From positions 124,001 to 188,000 of the forward strand of contig NZ_NDYP01000003.1 in NCBI RefSeq assembly GCF_002165775.1: 64,000 nt of DNA. The letters run 5' to 3'. Below, one piece after another: positions 53,638 through 63,282 of this stretch (position 1 is its first letter; every line of letters starts with the position of its first letter). The notes under the pieces were generated by a model. The model had not been told where the DNA came from, searched no databases, and saw only the letters and a program-made list of their open reading frames with translations. The stretch is from Campylobacter concisus. GTDB taxonomy: Bacteria; Campylobacterota; Campylobacteria; Campylobacterales; Campylobacteraceae. Both the position numbers and the translations under genes were made by a program.

Positions 53638-54128
53638 AATTTGTTTCTATTATAATGGGAAGTAAGAGTGACTATGAGATAGTTAGTGAGGCTGCAAAAA
53701 CTCTTGAAAAATTTGGTGTAAAATATGAACTGATAATCAGCTCAGCTCATAGAAGTCCAAAAAGGACGAGTGAGTACGTCGCAAATGCTGAGAAAAAGGG
53801 CGCAAAAGTCTTTATCGCAGCTGCAGGTATGGCAGCTCACTTGGCTGGAGCGATCGCTGCAAATACAACCAAGCCAGTTATCGGCATACCAATGGCAGGA
53901 TCAGCTTTAAGTGGCGTTGATGCACTTTACTCAACCGTACAAATGCCAAGTGGTATGCCAGTGGCAACTCTAGCTATCGGCAAGGCTGGTGCTATAAATG
54001 CAGCCTATTTGGCGGTGCAAATTTTAGCTCTTGAAGATGATAATCTGGCAAGTGCTCTAAAAGCCGATAGAGAGGCGAAAGTAAAGGCCTTAGAGGAAGA
54101 CTCTTCAAAGGTTGAAGTGATACTGTAA
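53634..54128 (+). CDS. purE: N5-carboxyaminoimidazole ribonucleotide mutase
   Basis: This 164-residue class I PurE converts N5-CAIR to CAIR in purine synthesis. IIMGSKSDYEIVSEAAKTLE is the N-terminal phosphate-binding loop, SAHRSPKRTSEYV contains the catalytic His, and AAAGMAAHLAGAIAANTTKP and GSALSGVDALYSTVQMPSGM complete the site. The partner purK is not adjacent. Confidence 0.97.
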   Translation: MKFVSIIMGSKSDYEIVSEAAKTLEKFGVKYELIISSAHRSPKRTSEYVANAEKKGAKVFIAAAGMAAHLAGAIAANTTKPVIGIPMAGSALSGVDALYSTVQMPSGMPVATLAIGKAGAINAAYLAVQILALEDDNLASALKADREAKVKALEEDSSKVEVIL

Positions 54129-54140
54129 AAAGGAGAAGCG

Positions 54141-54614
54141 GTGCAGACATATCTTGGAGTTGATGAATTTTGCAAACTTGTGCACTTGGAGCGTGAAGTT
54201 ATCGAAGATATGATAAATCGTGGCGTTTTGAAAACCAAAGAGGAAAATGGAGAAATTTTGATAGAAGCGAGCGAAGGAACGATGAGCGTGGTGCCTAGTG
54301 TTTCGCAAAATTTATCCTTGCAGCCGCAAGGCCAAGATGGTATCAGCTTTGTTGAAAAGACGATCGGAACGATATTAAATTTACACGAAAAGGTGCTTGA
54401 CGCAAAGGATGAGACGCTTGAAACCCTAAGAAATGAGAATAAATTTTTAAAAGAGGCGCTTATTTCTATGCAAGAGCTCTATGACGAAGATAGAAAAATG
54501 GTCGAGACTCTTACAAAACAGCTTAAAATTTCACAAGATGAAGTTGAATTTTTAAAACGAAAATACAAGCTAATGTGGAACCAAGCGGTTGAAAATTTTA
54601 ACGGACAAAAGTAG
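54141..54614 (+). CDS. DUF3972 family protein
   Basis: The 157-residue protein starts at a GTG 12 bases after purE, behind AAAGGAGAAGCG. The N-terminal part (YLGVDEFCKLVHLEREVIED, then MINRGVLKT) looks like a MerR-like helix-turn-helix, and residues 80-150 are a continuous coiled coil (DETLETLRNENKFLKEAL). DUF3972 is confined to Campylobacter and Helicobacter relatives. Function unknown; a DNA-binding or scaffold role is a guess. In C. jejuni a homologue lies between purE and glyQ, as I recall. Confidence 0.75.
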   Translation: MQTYLGVDEFCKLVHLEREVIEDMINRGVLKTKEENGEILIEASEGTMSVVPSVSQNLSLQPQGQDGISFVEKTIGTILNLHEKVLDAKDETLETLRNENKFLKEALISMQELYDEDRKMVETLTKQLKISQDEVEFLKRKYKLMWNQAVENFNGQK

Positions 54615-54617
54615 TTT

Positions 54618-55037
54618 ATGAAGATTATAAATTTAGAAGATAGCTTTGAAATTTACGGAGTAAAAACTCGCACTAAAAATGAAGATGAGATGGGCGGCAA
54701 GGGTAAAATTCCAGCTTTATGGTCTAAATTTATGAGTGAGCACTGCGATGGCAAGAGTGAAATTTATAGCGTTTACTGCAACTACGAAAGCGATCTTAAC
54801 GGACATTACGATAACTTCATCGGCACAAGATCAAGTCACAAAAGTGATGAAATTCTAGAGATAAAAAGTGGCAAATACGCCGTTTTTAGTTTTGTAAGAG
54901 AGCCACAAAATGTTGTAAAATTTTGGGGTGAAATTTGGAGATATTTTGAAAGTAGTGAGCTAAAAAGAGCCTATGAAACAGATTTTGAGCTTTACAGCAG
55001 CGACGAGATAAAAATTTTTATATCTATTTTAGGTTAG
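54618..55037 (+). CDS. GyrI-like small-molecule-binding domain protein
   Basis: This 139-residue protein resembles the GyrI/AraC effector-binding fold: FEIYGVKTRTKNEDEMGGKG, IPALWSKFMSEHCDGK, and the ending DFELYSSDEIKIFISIL. The GKYAVFSF strand is typical of the SHS2-type repeat. There is no DNA-binding domain. It starts 3 bases after the DUF3972 gene and ends 5 bases before the AbgT transporter gene. I infer that it and the transporter were inserted into a conserved gene series. Ligand unknown. Confidence 0.78.
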   Translation: MKIINLEDSFEIYGVKTRTKNEDEMGGKGKIPALWSKFMSEHCDGKSEIYSVYCNYESDLNGHYDNFIGTRSSHKSDEILEIKSGKYAVFSFVREPQNVVKFWGEIWRYFESSELKRAYETDFELYSSDEIKIFISILG

Positions 55038-55042
55038 AAAAA

Positions 55043-56581
55043 ATGAATAAAAAAAACAATAGTTCAATTTTGAGTTTTATCGAAAATTTTGGTAACAAAT
55101 TGCCAAATCCAACTATGCTTTTTATATATCTTTCGATTATTACGATAATAATATCGTTTGTGTTAGAAAAGATGGGCGTTGGTGTAAGCTATCAGGCTAT
55201 CAAAGATGGACAAATATCACAGCTTAATGCAAATGTTATAAATTTGCTTTCTGCTGATAGTCTTAGATCTTTTGTTTCGTCTGTGCTTAAAAATTTTACT
55301 AATTTTTATCCTTTGGGAGTAGTCTTTGCGATTATTCTAGGTATTGGTATTGCAGATAAGTCCGGGCTTTTGTCAGCACTTATGACAAAGATTGCCTTAA
55401 AATCTTCCAAAATATGGGTAACTCCAATCGTTATTTTTCTTGGCGTAATGTCAAATGTTGCTTCCTCGGTTGGCTATGTTGTACTAATCCCGCTTGGAGC
55501 TATTTTATTTGTTGGATTTGGTCGCCATCCAATTGCTGGATTAGCTGCTGCTTTTGCTGGTGTCAGTGGTGGCTGGTCGGCAAATTTATTAATAGGTACA
55601 AATGACCCGATGTTTGCGGCATTTTCTATGCAAGCAGCTAGCGTGTTAAATCCAGATTATGTAGTGTTAGCAACTGCAAATTGGTACTTTATGATCGCTT
55701 CGACATTTTTGATCGTATTTGTTGGCTGGTTTGTAACGGATAAAATCGTAGAGCCTAGGCTTGGCAAATTTGATTTTTTAGGTGATTTTAGCCTAAAAGA
55801 GCATAGCGAGATAAGTGCAGAGCAAAAACGTGGCTTAAAATTTTCACTAATAGCGTTGATCGTTTTTGTGATTTTACTGCTTGTGGCTATTTTGCCTTCT
55901 GGTTCTTTACTTGGAGCAAAAGGCAATGAAAGCTTTATGAAATCTACTTTTATGCATTCTATTGTTGTTTTTATGATGTTACTTTTTATAGTGGTAGGTG
56001 TCGCTTACGGCGTAGGTGCTAGGAGTATAAAAAGTAGTAATGACGCCATAAAATTTATGGAACAATCTATTTCTGAGCTATCAGGATTTTTGGTTTTGAT
56101 ATTTTTTGCAGCTCAGTTTACATATCTTTTTAATACCTCAAATATTGGGCTAGTACTTTCTATTAAAGGTTCTATTTTTCTAAAAGAAGTCGGATTAACT
56201 GGACTTAGCCTTATTATAGTTTTTATTTTCTTGATCGCTTTTATAAATTTATTTATAGCTGTTGATTCTGCAAAGTGGGCGATGATGGCTCCGATTTTTG
56301 TACCAATGTTTATGAATCTTGGACTTTCACCAGAGCTTACGCAGGCTGCTTTTAGAATAGGCGACTCTACTACAAATATCATAACGCCCTTGATGCCGTT
56401 TTTTGTTTTGATAGTAGCTTTTATGCAAAAATACAATAAAGAGTTAAAAATCGGATCAGTAGTTTCCATTATGCTTCCTTATACGGTTGCATTTTTAATT
56501 TCTTGGACAGCGCTAATGTCATTTTGGTACATTTTTGATCTACCACTAGGACCTGGTGCAGTTATACACTATGTAAAGTAA
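55043..56581 (+). CDS. AbgT family transporter
   Basis: This 512-residue protein has about 11-13 membrane helices. The N-terminus FIENFGNKLPNPTMLFIYLS is the AbgT signature. GRHPIAGLAAAFAGVSGGWS then ANLLIGTNDP, and RIGDSTTNIITPLMPFFVLI are the family's conserved half-repeat motifs. AbgT proteins import p-aminobenzoyl-glutamate or export sulfonamides (MtrF-type). The substrate is not readable here. The gene is followed after 18 bases by glyQ. Confidence 0.9.
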   Translation: MNKKNNSSILSFIENFGNKLPNPTMLFIYLSIITIIISFVLEKMGVGVSYQAIKDGQISQLNANVINLLSADSLRSFVSSVLKNFTNFYPLGVVFAIILGIGIADKSGLLSALMTKIALKSSKIWVTPIVIFLGVMSNVASSVGYVVLIPLGAILFVGFGRHPIAGLAAAFAGVSGGWSANLLIGTNDPMFAAFSMQAASVLNPDYVVLATANWYFMIASTFLIVFVGWFVTDKIVEPRLGKFDFLGDFSLKEHSEISAEQKRGLKFSLIALIVFVILLLVAILPSGSLLGAKGNESFMKSTFMHSIVVFMMLLFIVVGVAYGVGARSIKSSNDAIKFMEQSISELSGFLVLIFFAAQFTYLFNTSNIGLVLSIKGSIFLKEVGLTGLSLIIVFIFLIAFINLFIAVDSAKWAMMAPIFVPMFMNLGLSPELTQAAFRIGDSTTNIITPLMPFFVLIVAFMQKYNKELKIGSVVSIMLPYTVAFLISWTALMSFWYIFDLPLGPGAVIHYVK

Positions 56582-56599
56582 AATTTTAAAAGGAAAGCA

Positions 56600-57460
56600 A
56601 TGACATTTTCACAAATAATATTAACCCTTCAAAACTATTGGCAAGAGCAAGGTTGCGTTATACTGCAGCCATACGACATGCCTGCTGGTGCTGGAACATA
56701 TCACCAAGCTACATTTTTAAGAAGCCTCGGACCAAAGCCGTGGGCGACTGCATATGTAGCTCCAAGCCGCCGTCCGACTGATGGCAGATACGGCGAAAAC
56801 CCAAACCGCCTAGGCGCTTATTATCAGTTTCAAGTACTCATAAAGCCAAGTCCAGAAAATATCCAAGAGCTTTATCTAAAAAGTCTTGAAAAGCTTGGGT
56901 TAAATTTAAAAGATCATGACATCCGCTTTGTCGAGGATAACTGGGAGAGCCCAACGCTGGGCGCTTGGGGGCTAGGCTGGGAGGTCTGGCTAGACGGCAT
57001 GGAGGTGACGCAGTTTACGTATTTTCAACAAGTGGGCGGCATCGCATGCGAGCTGATCTCTGGTGAGATAACATACGGACTTGAGCGTTTGGCCATGTAT
57101 CTCCAAGATGTAAATAGCGTCTATGACATCGTTTGGGACGACTCTAATGGCAACATCGTAACCTACGCCGACGTGCATAAACAAGGCGAGTATGAGTGGA
57201 GCAAATACAACTTCGAAGTAGCAAATGTTGATATGCTTTTTAACCAGTTTGAAAACGCATTTAACGAGTGCAAACGCTGCTTGGAGGCTAAAATTTCACT
57301 ACCAGCTTACGACTACTGCATGCTTGCAGCTCATACATTTAACGTCCTTGATGCGCGCGGAGCGATAAGTGTTACACAAAGGCAAGATTACATCTTAAAA
57401 ATTCGAGAGCTTGCAAAAGAGTGTGCACTAACTTATAAAGAAAGCCTAGAACAAAAGTAA
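56600..57460 (+). CDS. glyQ: Glycyl-tRNA synthetase alpha subunit
   Basis: This 286-residue catalytic subunit of the bacterial alpha2beta2 enzyme begins [40 protein letters not shown] and [20 protein letters not shown] are the ATP- and glycine-binding motifs of class [22 protein letters not shown] is also strongly conserved. The beta subunit glyS is not in this window. The AAAGGAAAGCA site precedes the ATG. Confidence 0.97.
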   Translation: MTFSQIILTLQNYWQEQGCVILQPYDMPAGAGTYHQATFLRSLGPKPWATAYVAPSRRPTDGRYGENPNRLGAYYQFQVLIKPSPENIQELYLKSLEKLGLNLKDHDIRFVEDNWESPTLGAWGLGWEVWLDGMEVTQFTYFQQVGGIACELISGEITYGLERLAMYLQDVNSVYDIVWDDSNGNIVTYADVHKQGEYEWSKYNFEVANVDMLFNQFENAFNECKRCLEAKISLPAYDYCMLAAHTFNVLDARGAISVTQRQDYILKIRELAKECALTYKESLEQK

Positions 57461-57466
57461 AATTTT

Positions 57467-58189
57467 ATGAAAATAGCTGAAATTTATAAAATTCTAGATG
57501 AAATTTGCCCATTTGCGAGCCAAGAGTCTTGGGATAATAGTGGCCTTCAAGTTGGCTCATTTGATAGCGAATTTGAGCGAATTTATCTAAGTCTTGATTT
57601 GGATAGCAAACTTTTGCAAAATGTCTTACCAAATTCGCTCATCATCACTCACCATCCACTCATTTTTAAGGGACTAAAAAGCCTAGATTACAGCCTTTAT
57701 CCAAGCTCACTCATAAGAGAGATGATGATAAAAAATATCTCGCTCATCTCTCTTCACACAAATGCTGACCTTGCATTTTTAAATGAAAAATTTGTAACGC
57801 AGGTTTTGGGGCTTGAAATTTCAAGTAAAGAGGGCTTTTTGATCTATGCTGATGTGAAGATGAAATTTAGTGAGCTTTGCAAATTTGTAAAAGAAAAGCT
57901 TGTGCTAGAAAATTTAAGAGTAGTTCATGCAAAAGATGAAATTTCTAAAATTTGTATCTGCACTGGAAGTGGCGCAGATCTTATCCAAGAAGTTAAAGCA
58001 GATGCCTTTTTGACAGGCGATCTAAAGTATCACCAAGCTCTTTATGCAAAGGAAAATGGGCTAAATTTAATCGATATAAATCACTATGAAAGTGAACGTT
58101 ATTTTGGTGATTTTTTAGCAAAATATTTGCAAAATCTGAAAATTGAAGTTATAATACGCAATTCTAAAAATCCATTTACATATTGCTAA
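57467..58189 (+). CDS. Nif3-like dinuclear metal centre protein
   Basis: This 240-residue protein has the Nif3/DUF34 metal ligands: SQESWDNSGLQVG at the start, LIITHHPLIFKGLKSLDY, ISLHTNADLAFLNE, DAFLTGDLKYHQ and LIDINHYESER near the end. The fold forms a hexameric ring with two metals per subunit. Proposed roles include a GTP cyclohydrolase-like activity, but none is settled. It lacks the long insert domain of some homologues. Confidence 0.9.
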   Translation: MKIAEIYKILDEICPFASQESWDNSGLQVGSFDSEFERIYLSLDLDSKLLQNVLPNSLIITHHPLIFKGLKSLDYSLYPSSLIREMMIKNISLISLHTNADLAFLNEKFVTQVLGLEISSKEGFLIYADVKMKFSELCKFVKEKLVLENLRVVHAKDEISKICICTGSGADLIQEVKADAFLTGDLKYHQALYAKENGLNLIDINHYESERYFGDFLAKYLQNLKIEVIIRNSKNPFTYC

Positions 58190-58206
58190 CAAAAAAAGGA
58201 AACATT

Positions 58207-58914
58207 ATGAATAAATACTTACAACAATTAGTTGAATTATCTGATCTTGATAAACAAATAGATGGCTTTATACCACGCATTCAAGACATAGAAAAGGCTT
58301 ATAAAAATATAGAAGAAGAGTGCGAAATCATAGCGGTTAATATAGAAAGACTAGATGAAGAGGTAAGCGACTTAAAGTCTCAAAAATCAGGCACAAATGC
58401 TCATATTGCCGAGTTTAGTGCAAAGATAAAAGATGTAGCTAAAAAAAGCTCAAGTGCAAAAAGTGAAAAGGAGATAAAAGCTCTAAGTCTTGAAGAAGAT
58501 ATTGCAAAAGAGCAACTTGAGGCTGCAAATGAGGAGATCGCTAGACTTGAGAAGATAATAGATAGTAAAAATAGTCAAAAAGATGAGCTTGGTTTAAAAA
58601 AAGCTGAACTTGAAGAGAATTTAAAAAATATAAAAAGCAAAACTTCATCTGAGCTTGAAAAGATCGAAAAAGAACGTAAAGAAGTTTATGCTAAAAAAGA
58701 CAAGCTTATCGCCACTATGAATCAAAAAATTCTCGCATTTTATGAAAAAATTAGAAAATGGGCTCATAACACAGCCGTTGTTCCTGTAAAAAAACAAGCT
58801 TGTTATGGTTGTTTTATGCAGATAAATGACAAAACTTTCTCTGCTGTTATCAAGGGCGAAGATATCGTTACATGTCCACATTGTGGCAGAATTTTATACA
58901 AACAAGAGCAATAA
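58207..58914 (+). CDS. Zinc-ribbon coiled-coil protein (C4-type)
   Basis: I choose the ATG at 58207 (MNKYLQQLVELSDLDKQIDG), behind AAAAAAGGAAACATT, rather than 58183. The 235-residue protein is a long antiparallel coiled coil, residues about 10-175, rich in Lys/Glu. It ends with a C4 zinc ribbon (CYGCFMQIN...VTCPHCGRILY). The pattern is that of the C4-type zinc-ribbon (DUF164/CT398-like) family; relatives are linked to flagellar or secretion sigma-54 systems in other bacteria. The role here is unknown. Confidence 0.85.
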   Translation: MNKYLQQLVELSDLDKQIDGFIPRIQDIEKAYKNIEEECEIIAVNIERLDEEVSDLKSQKSGTNAHIAEFSAKIKDVAKKSSSAKSEKEIKALSLEEDIAKEQLEAANEEIARLEKIIDSKNSQKDELGLKKAELEENLKNIKSKTSSELEKIEKERKEVYAKKDKLIATMNQKILAFYEKIRKWAHNTAVVPVKKQACYGCFMQINDKTFSAVIKGEDIVTCPHCGRILYKQEQ

Positions 58915-58922
58915 CACATTTC

Positions 58923-60059
58923 GTGATAATAATATATTACTTTCTAGCCTCAATACTCTATCTATTTGGGGCTATCTTTCTACTCATCTTAAGTCTTAAA
59001 AAAAAGTATCATAAGTCGATTCCGGCACGTTTTTTTCTATTTAATAATCCTAAATTTCAAGATGCAGATGTACATTTTCACGCTTGCTCATTTGGCGAGG
59101 TGCAAGCACTCAAACCTTTGATACAAAAATTTGATAGCAAAGCCATAAGCGTGGTGACAAATACGGGCTTTGAAGCGGCAAGTAAAATTTGCTCTAACAC
59201 GAGATTTTTGCCATTTGAAATTTTTTTGCCATTTTGGCTAAAAAAGAGCAAAATTTTAGTAATTTTTGAGGCTGAGCTTTGGCTTATGCTAGTTTTCATA
59301 GCAAAGCTAAAAGGCAGCCGTGTGATACTGATAAACGCTAGAATTTCAGACAGAAGCTACAAAAGCTACTTGAAATTTGGCTTTTTTTATAGGTATCTTT
59401 TTAAATTTATAGATAAGATTTATGCCCAAAGTGAGCTTGATAAAGAGCGGTTAAAGTCGCTTGGAGCAGGCGAAATAGAGGTTGTTGGCAACATAAAAGC
59501 TGCGTTTTTGCCAAGCGTGAGTAGAGTTTATGAAAAGCCAAAAGCTAGAGTGATCGTGCTAGCAAGCACGCATGCGGGCGAAGAAGAGATGATTTTAGAT
59601 AATTTAAATTTAAAAGAAAACGATTTATTAATCATCGCACCACGCCATCCTGAGAGATTTGCAGAGGTGGAAAAGCTAGCGAGCGATTACGCTAAAAAGC
59701 ATGACTTTAACTTTGCTAAATTTAGCCAAACGCATAAATTTGAAGCTAAAGTAAATTTGCTTGATACTTTAGGCGAGCTTGTAAATGTCTATACCATTAG
59801 CGATATAGTCGTGCTTGGGGGTAGTTTTGTACCAAATGTCGGCGGGCATAATCCAATCGAGTGTGCGAAATTTAACCCAGTGATAATTAGCGGCGAGTTT
59901 ATATTTAACCAAAAGGCGTTATTTAGCCTAGCTGAAAACATATATATCGCAAAAGCAAGCGAGATCGGCGGCATAATGGGTAGTGACGCCAAAAAGAGCA
60001 AGATCGCCGTGCAAGCAAGCGCTGATGCGATCATAGAAGATATAAGGAGCACTTTATGA
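58923..60059 (+). CDS. waaA: 3-deoxy-D-manno-octulosonic acid transferase (Kdo transferase)
   Basis: The frame is open from 58872, but that ATG lies within the zinc-ribbon codons. GTG 58923, after AAGAGCAATAACAC, gives MIIIYYFLASILYLF and 378 residues. WaaA adds Kdo to lipid IV-A at the inner membrane. The N-terminal membrane anchor is followed by a GT-B fold: FHACSFGEVQALKPLI, VVTNTGFEAA, FEAELWLMLVFIAKLKGSRV, and the donor site VVLGGSFVPNVGGHNPIECA. It overlaps the next gene by 4 bases. Confidence 0.92.
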   Translation: MIIIYYFLASILYLFGAIFLLILSLKKKYHKSIPARFFLFNNPKFQDADVHFHACSFGEVQALKPLIQKFDSKAISVVTNTGFEAASKICSNTRFLPFEIFLPFWLKKSKILVIFEAELWLMLVFIAKLKGSRVILINARISDRSYKSYLKFGFFYRYLFKFIDKIYAQSELDKERLKSLGAGEIEVVGNIKAAFLPSVSRVYEKPKARVIVLASTHAGEEEMILDNLNLKENDLLIIAPRHPERFAEVEKLASDYAKKHDFNFAKFSQTHKFEAKVNLLDTLGELVNVYTISDIVVLGGSFVPNVGGHNPIECAKFNPVIISGEFIFNQKALFSLAENIYIAKASEIGGIMGSDAKKSKIAVQASADAIIEDIRSTL

Positions 60060-60814
60060 GTGAAGAAAAAGCGTATAAAATTTTAGCCAAGCAAAAAAAT
60101 ATCTCAAACAACGAGGCAAAGGAGCTAATCGACAGTGGACTAGTCTATACCAAGGGGCAAAAGGTAATGATCGCTCGTGCGCTAATGAGCGAAAATACTA
60201 AATTTAGCGTCGAAGAGATGCCAAAGCCAAGCATTATCTTTGAAGATGAGAATTTAATAGCCATCAATAAACCGGCTGCCGTTACTAGTGAAAAAATCAG
60301 TCAAATTTATAAATTCCCACTTCTTCACAGGCTCGATAAAGACACAAGTGGCGTGCTACTTCTTGTAAAGAATGATGAATTTGCGAGCCTTGCCATAAAT
60401 GAGTTTAAAAAGATGAAGGTTGAGAAAATTTACGTGGCAGCAGTTAGGGGTATCATGAGCGAGGAGGTCGTCGTAAATGAGCCGATCTTAACAATAAAAA
60501 ATAAAAATGGCGCCTTTTCAAAGATCTCAAAAGATGGCAAAGAGGCGATCAGTGAAATTTCGCCACTCATGGTTGTGGGTAAAAAAACGCTTGTAAAAGT
60601 AGCTATAAAAACAGGCAGGACGCATCAGATAAGGGTGCATCTAGCCAGCTTAAATTTACCTATCGTTGGTGATGAGAAGTACGGCAAAAATAGGGCAAAT
60701 AGAATGTTCTTGCATGCTTACTCTATCGCTCTTTTAAACTATAAATTTAAAGCGCTGATCCCAAAAGAATTTAATACTCTTGGATTTGAGCTATCTAATA
60801 AATTTGAAATTTAA
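60056..60814 (+). CDS. RluA-family pseudouridine synthase
   Basis: This 252-residue enzyme has a short S4-like N-terminal region (AYKILAKQKNISNNEAKELI). The catalytic motif HRLDKDTSGVLLLVKND holds the nucleophilic Asp. KTGRTHQIRVHLASLNLPIVG then DEKYG is the RluA signature. It isomerises uridine in rRNA or tRNA; the target position is not known. Located between waaA and ffh as in C. jejuni. Confidence 0.93.
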   Translation: MSEEKAYKILAKQKNISNNEAKELIDSGLVYTKGQKVMIARALMSENTKFSVEEMPKPSIIFEDENLIAINKPAAVTSEKISQIYKFPLLHRLDKDTSGVLLLVKNDEFASLAINEFKKMKVEKIYVAAVRGIMSEEVVVNEPILTIKNKNGAFSKISKDGKEAISEISPLMVVGKKTLVKVAIKTGRTHQIRVHLASLNLPIVGDEKYGKNRANRMFLHAYSIALLNYKFKALIPKEFNTLGFELSNKFEI

Positions 60815-60876
60815 AGAGCAATAAAGAAATTATTTAGTAATATACGCCCTTTAATAACAACTTGGAAAGGTGATTA

Positions 60877-62217
60877 GTGTTCGAACAAATTAGCGAGTCT
60901 TTTAGATTAGCCGTTAGCAAGATACGTTTTGTAGATGACGAAAAAGCTCTAAAAAACGCACTTGACGTGCTCAAAAAAGCTCTTTTAAAAGCTGATGTTC
61001 ATCATAAAGTCACCAAAGATCTACTCGCGTCTATCGAAAGCGAATTAAAGCAAACTGGCGTTGGTCAAAAGAATTTCTTGGATGCGATCAAGTCAAATTT
61101 AACGATTATCTTAACAGCTCATGGCAACCAAGGCTTTGTCTATGCGCCAGTTGCACCGACTATCGTTTTGATGGCTGGTTTGCAAGGTAGTGGTAAAACA
61201 ACGACAACTATCAAGCTTGCAAACTATCTAAAACTAAGAAAGAAAAAAGTTTTAGTTGCTGCTTGTGATTTGCAAAGATTAGCAGCGGTTGAGCAGCTAA
61301 GACAGCTCTGCGTTGCAAACGAGATCGATCTTTTCTATATAGAAAACGAAAACAACCCTATAAAAGTAGCAAAAGAAGCACTAGAAAAAGCAAAAAGCGG
61401 TCTTTATGACGTGCTTTTAGTGGATACCGCAGGTCGTCTTGCGATTGATGAAAAGTTGATGCAAGAGATAAAAGATGTAAAAAATGTGATAAATCCACAT
61501 GAAATTTTTTACGTAGCTGATGCTATGAGTGGTCAAGATGCTGTAAAAACAGCTGCAAGTTTTAATGAAATTTTGGGAATTTCTGGAGTTATCCTTTCTA
61601 AGTTTGATTCTGACTCGAAGGGTGGCGTAGCTATTAGTATTGCAAAACAGCTAAATATTCCACTTAGATTTGTTGGCACTGGCGAGAAAGTAGCTGATAT
61701 CGAGAGTTTTATACCAGACCGCATCGTAAGCCGTATAATGGGTGAGGGCGACTTAGCTACTTTAGTCGAGAAAACATCGACTATTATAGATGAGAAAGAG
61801 GCAAAACGCCTAAATCAAAAGATAAAAAAAGGTCAATTTAACTTTAATGACTTTTTAGATCAGATGGAGAGTGTTAAAAAGCTTGGCAGTATGAAGTCTT
61901 TGATTGGGATGATACCTGGTCTTTCAAATATTGCAAATCAGATAAAAGATATAGATCTTGATAATTCAAAAGAAATTTTACATATTAAGGCTATGATAAA
62001 CTCTATGACTCAAAAAGAGCGTGAAAATCCTGAACTTTTAAATAATAGTAGAAAAAGACGTTTAGCGACTGGCTCTGGACTTTCTCAGGTAGAAGTAAAT
62101 CGTTTTTTAAAGCAGTTTGAAAATGCCTCAAAACTTGCTAAGAAATTTTCAGGAAAAGGTGGAGCAAAAGGACTTGCAAATATGCTTTCTCAAGCAAATT
62201 TAAAAAGACCTGTTTGA
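60877..62217 (+). CDS. ffh: Signal recognition particle protein Ffh
   Basis: This 446-residue GTPase starts at a GTG, giving MFEQISESFRLAVSKIRFVD, after GGAAAGGTGATTA. The N domain is followed by the G domain with MAGLQGSGKTTTTIKLANYL, DTAGRLAID and SKFDSDSKGG. A methionine-rich M domain (MKSLIGMIPGLSNIANQIKD, SGLSQVEVNRFLKQFENA) binds 4.5S RNA and signal sequences. It delivers inner-membrane proteins to the translocon with FtsY. Confidence 0.97.
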   Translation: MFEQISESFRLAVSKIRFVDDEKALKNALDVLKKALLKADVHHKVTKDLLASIESELKQTGVGQKNFLDAIKSNLTIILTAHGNQGFVYAPVAPTIVLMAGLQGSGKTTTTIKLANYLKLRKKKVLVAACDLQRLAAVEQLRQLCVANEIDLFYIENENNPIKVAKEALEKAKSGLYDVLLVDTAGRLAIDEKLMQEIKDVKNVINPHEIFYVADAMSGQDAVKTAASFNEILGISGVILSKFDSDSKGGVAISIAKQLNIPLRFVGTGEKVADIESFIPDRIVSRIMGEGDLATLVEKTSTIIDEKEAKRLNQKIKKGQFNFNDFLDQMESVKKLGSMKSLIGMIPGLSNIANQIKDIDLDNSKEILHIKAMINSMTQKERENPELLNNSRKRRLATGSGLSQVEVNRFLKQFENASKLAKKFSGKGGAKGLANMLSQANLKRPV

Positions 62218-62226
62218 TAAAAGGGT

Positions 62227-62257
62227 TTAAATTTGGATATTTATTATCTAAATTTAA
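62227..62257 (+). terminator. Hairpin between ffh and rpsP
   Basis: TTAAATTTGGATA (62227-62239) pairs with TATCTAAATTTAA (62245-62257), with one internal mismatch. T-rich sequence follows. It may attenuate or end the ffh transcript before the ribosomal-protein genes, or process the mRNA. Confidence 0.45.
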
Positions 62258-62289
62258 GCTTTATTTAAAAATAAGAGGAGAAATATAAT

Positions 62290-62517
62290 ATGGCAACAGT
62301 AGTAAGACTAACAAGAATGGGACGCAAGAAAAGACCTTTTTATCGTATAGTTGTTACAGATAGCAGAAAAAGACGTGATAGTGGCTGGATAGAAAGTATT
62401 GGCTATTACAACCCTATGGTTGAACCAAATGTTATAAATTTCAACAAAGAGAGATTAGATTACTGGAAAAGTGTTGGTGCTAAACTTAGCGATAGAGTTG
62501 CACAAATTACAAAATAA
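62290..62517 (+). CDS. rpsP: 30S ribosomal protein S16
   Basis: This 75-residue protein begins [20 protein letters not shown] with [16 protein letters not shown] following, the S16 signature. It starts the conserved rpsP-khpA-rimM-trmD-rplS series. The stop and the next ATG overlap by one base. An AGAGGAG site precedes the ATG. Confidence 0.98.
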   Translation: MATVVRLTRMGRKKRPFYRIVVTDSRKRRDSGWIESIGYYNPMVEPNVINFNKERLDYWKSVGAKLSDRVAQITK

Positions 62518-62759
62518 TGGTTAAAAATTTTTTATACGAATACGCCAAGTTAATTGCTGATTTTCCTGATAAAGTAAGTGTTGATCGTCAGGAGCTTGGT
62601 GAAAATTTTGCTGAGATAATTATAAGTGCCGACAAGGTTGATACAGGAAAACTTATCGGTAAAGATGGCAAAATGATAAACGCTATAAAGACCGTTATTA
62701 TTGGTTGTAAAGCTAAAGATAATACAAGTTATAGAGTAACGGTAAAAGCTATTGAATAG
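62517..62759 (+). CDS. khpA: KH-domain RNA-binding protein KhpA
   Basis: This 80-residue protein is a single type II KH domain with the GxxG loop in KLIGKDGKMINAIKTVIIG. KhpA-type proteins bind RNA, often with KhpB, and affect ribosome maturation or division. It is translationally coupled to rpsP and overlaps rimM by 8 bases. Confidence 0.93.
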   Translation: MVKNFLYEYAKLIADFPDKVSVDRQELGENFAEIIISADKVDTGKLIGKDGKMINAIKTVIIGCKAKDNTSYRVTVKAIE

Positions 62760-63282
62760 TGATATTGTTGAAGTCGCTACCATCGGAAGATGTGTTGGTT
62801 TAAAGGGCTACTTAAAGCTTCACAATAAGAGCGACTTCCCAGAACAGTTTAAAAAAGGCGCAACCTTTTTTGATAAAAACAATGATCAGCTGACCATAAA
62901 AGACTACAATAAACAAAAAGAGCTGGTGTTGTTTGAAAATTTTGATGACTTAGACCTTGCTAAAACGCTTGTAAATATAACTATATACACCACAAAAGAG
63001 CTCACTAGAAAAAACTGCAAATTAAAAAAAAATGAATTTTTTCAGTTTGATATTATTGGCTTAAAAGTTATAGAAAATGGTGAAATTTTGGGTATTGTAG
63101 AAGATATCCAAGATAATTTTGCAAATTCACTTTTATACATAAAAACTGATGAAGAGCTTACCTTAGGTGGTAAACCAAAGAATTTTTACATTCCATATTT
63201 AGAGCATTTTATTATAAGTGTAAATTTAGACAATGAAGAGATTTTGGCAAAAGGTGCTAGAGCCATTTTAGAAAATTCATGA
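62752..63282 (+). CDS. rimM: Ribosome maturation factor RimM
   Basis: This 176-residue protein starts at a TTG inside khpA ([20 protein letters not shown]). The N-terminal barrel has the RimM motif [20 protein letters not shown]. The C-terminal PRC-barrel is [20 protein letters not shown], ending with the [19 protein letters not shown] pattern. It assists 30S head assembly with S19. It overlaps trmD by 4 bases. Confidence 0.95.
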   Translation: MNSDIVEVATIGRCVGLKGYLKLHNKSDFPEQFKKGATFFDKNNDQLTIKDYNKQKELVLFENFDDLDLAKTLVNITIYTTKELTRKNCKLKKNEFFQFDIIGLKVIENGEILGIVEDIQDNFANSLLYIKTDEELTLGGKPKNFYIPYLEHFIISVNLDNEEILAKGARAILENS

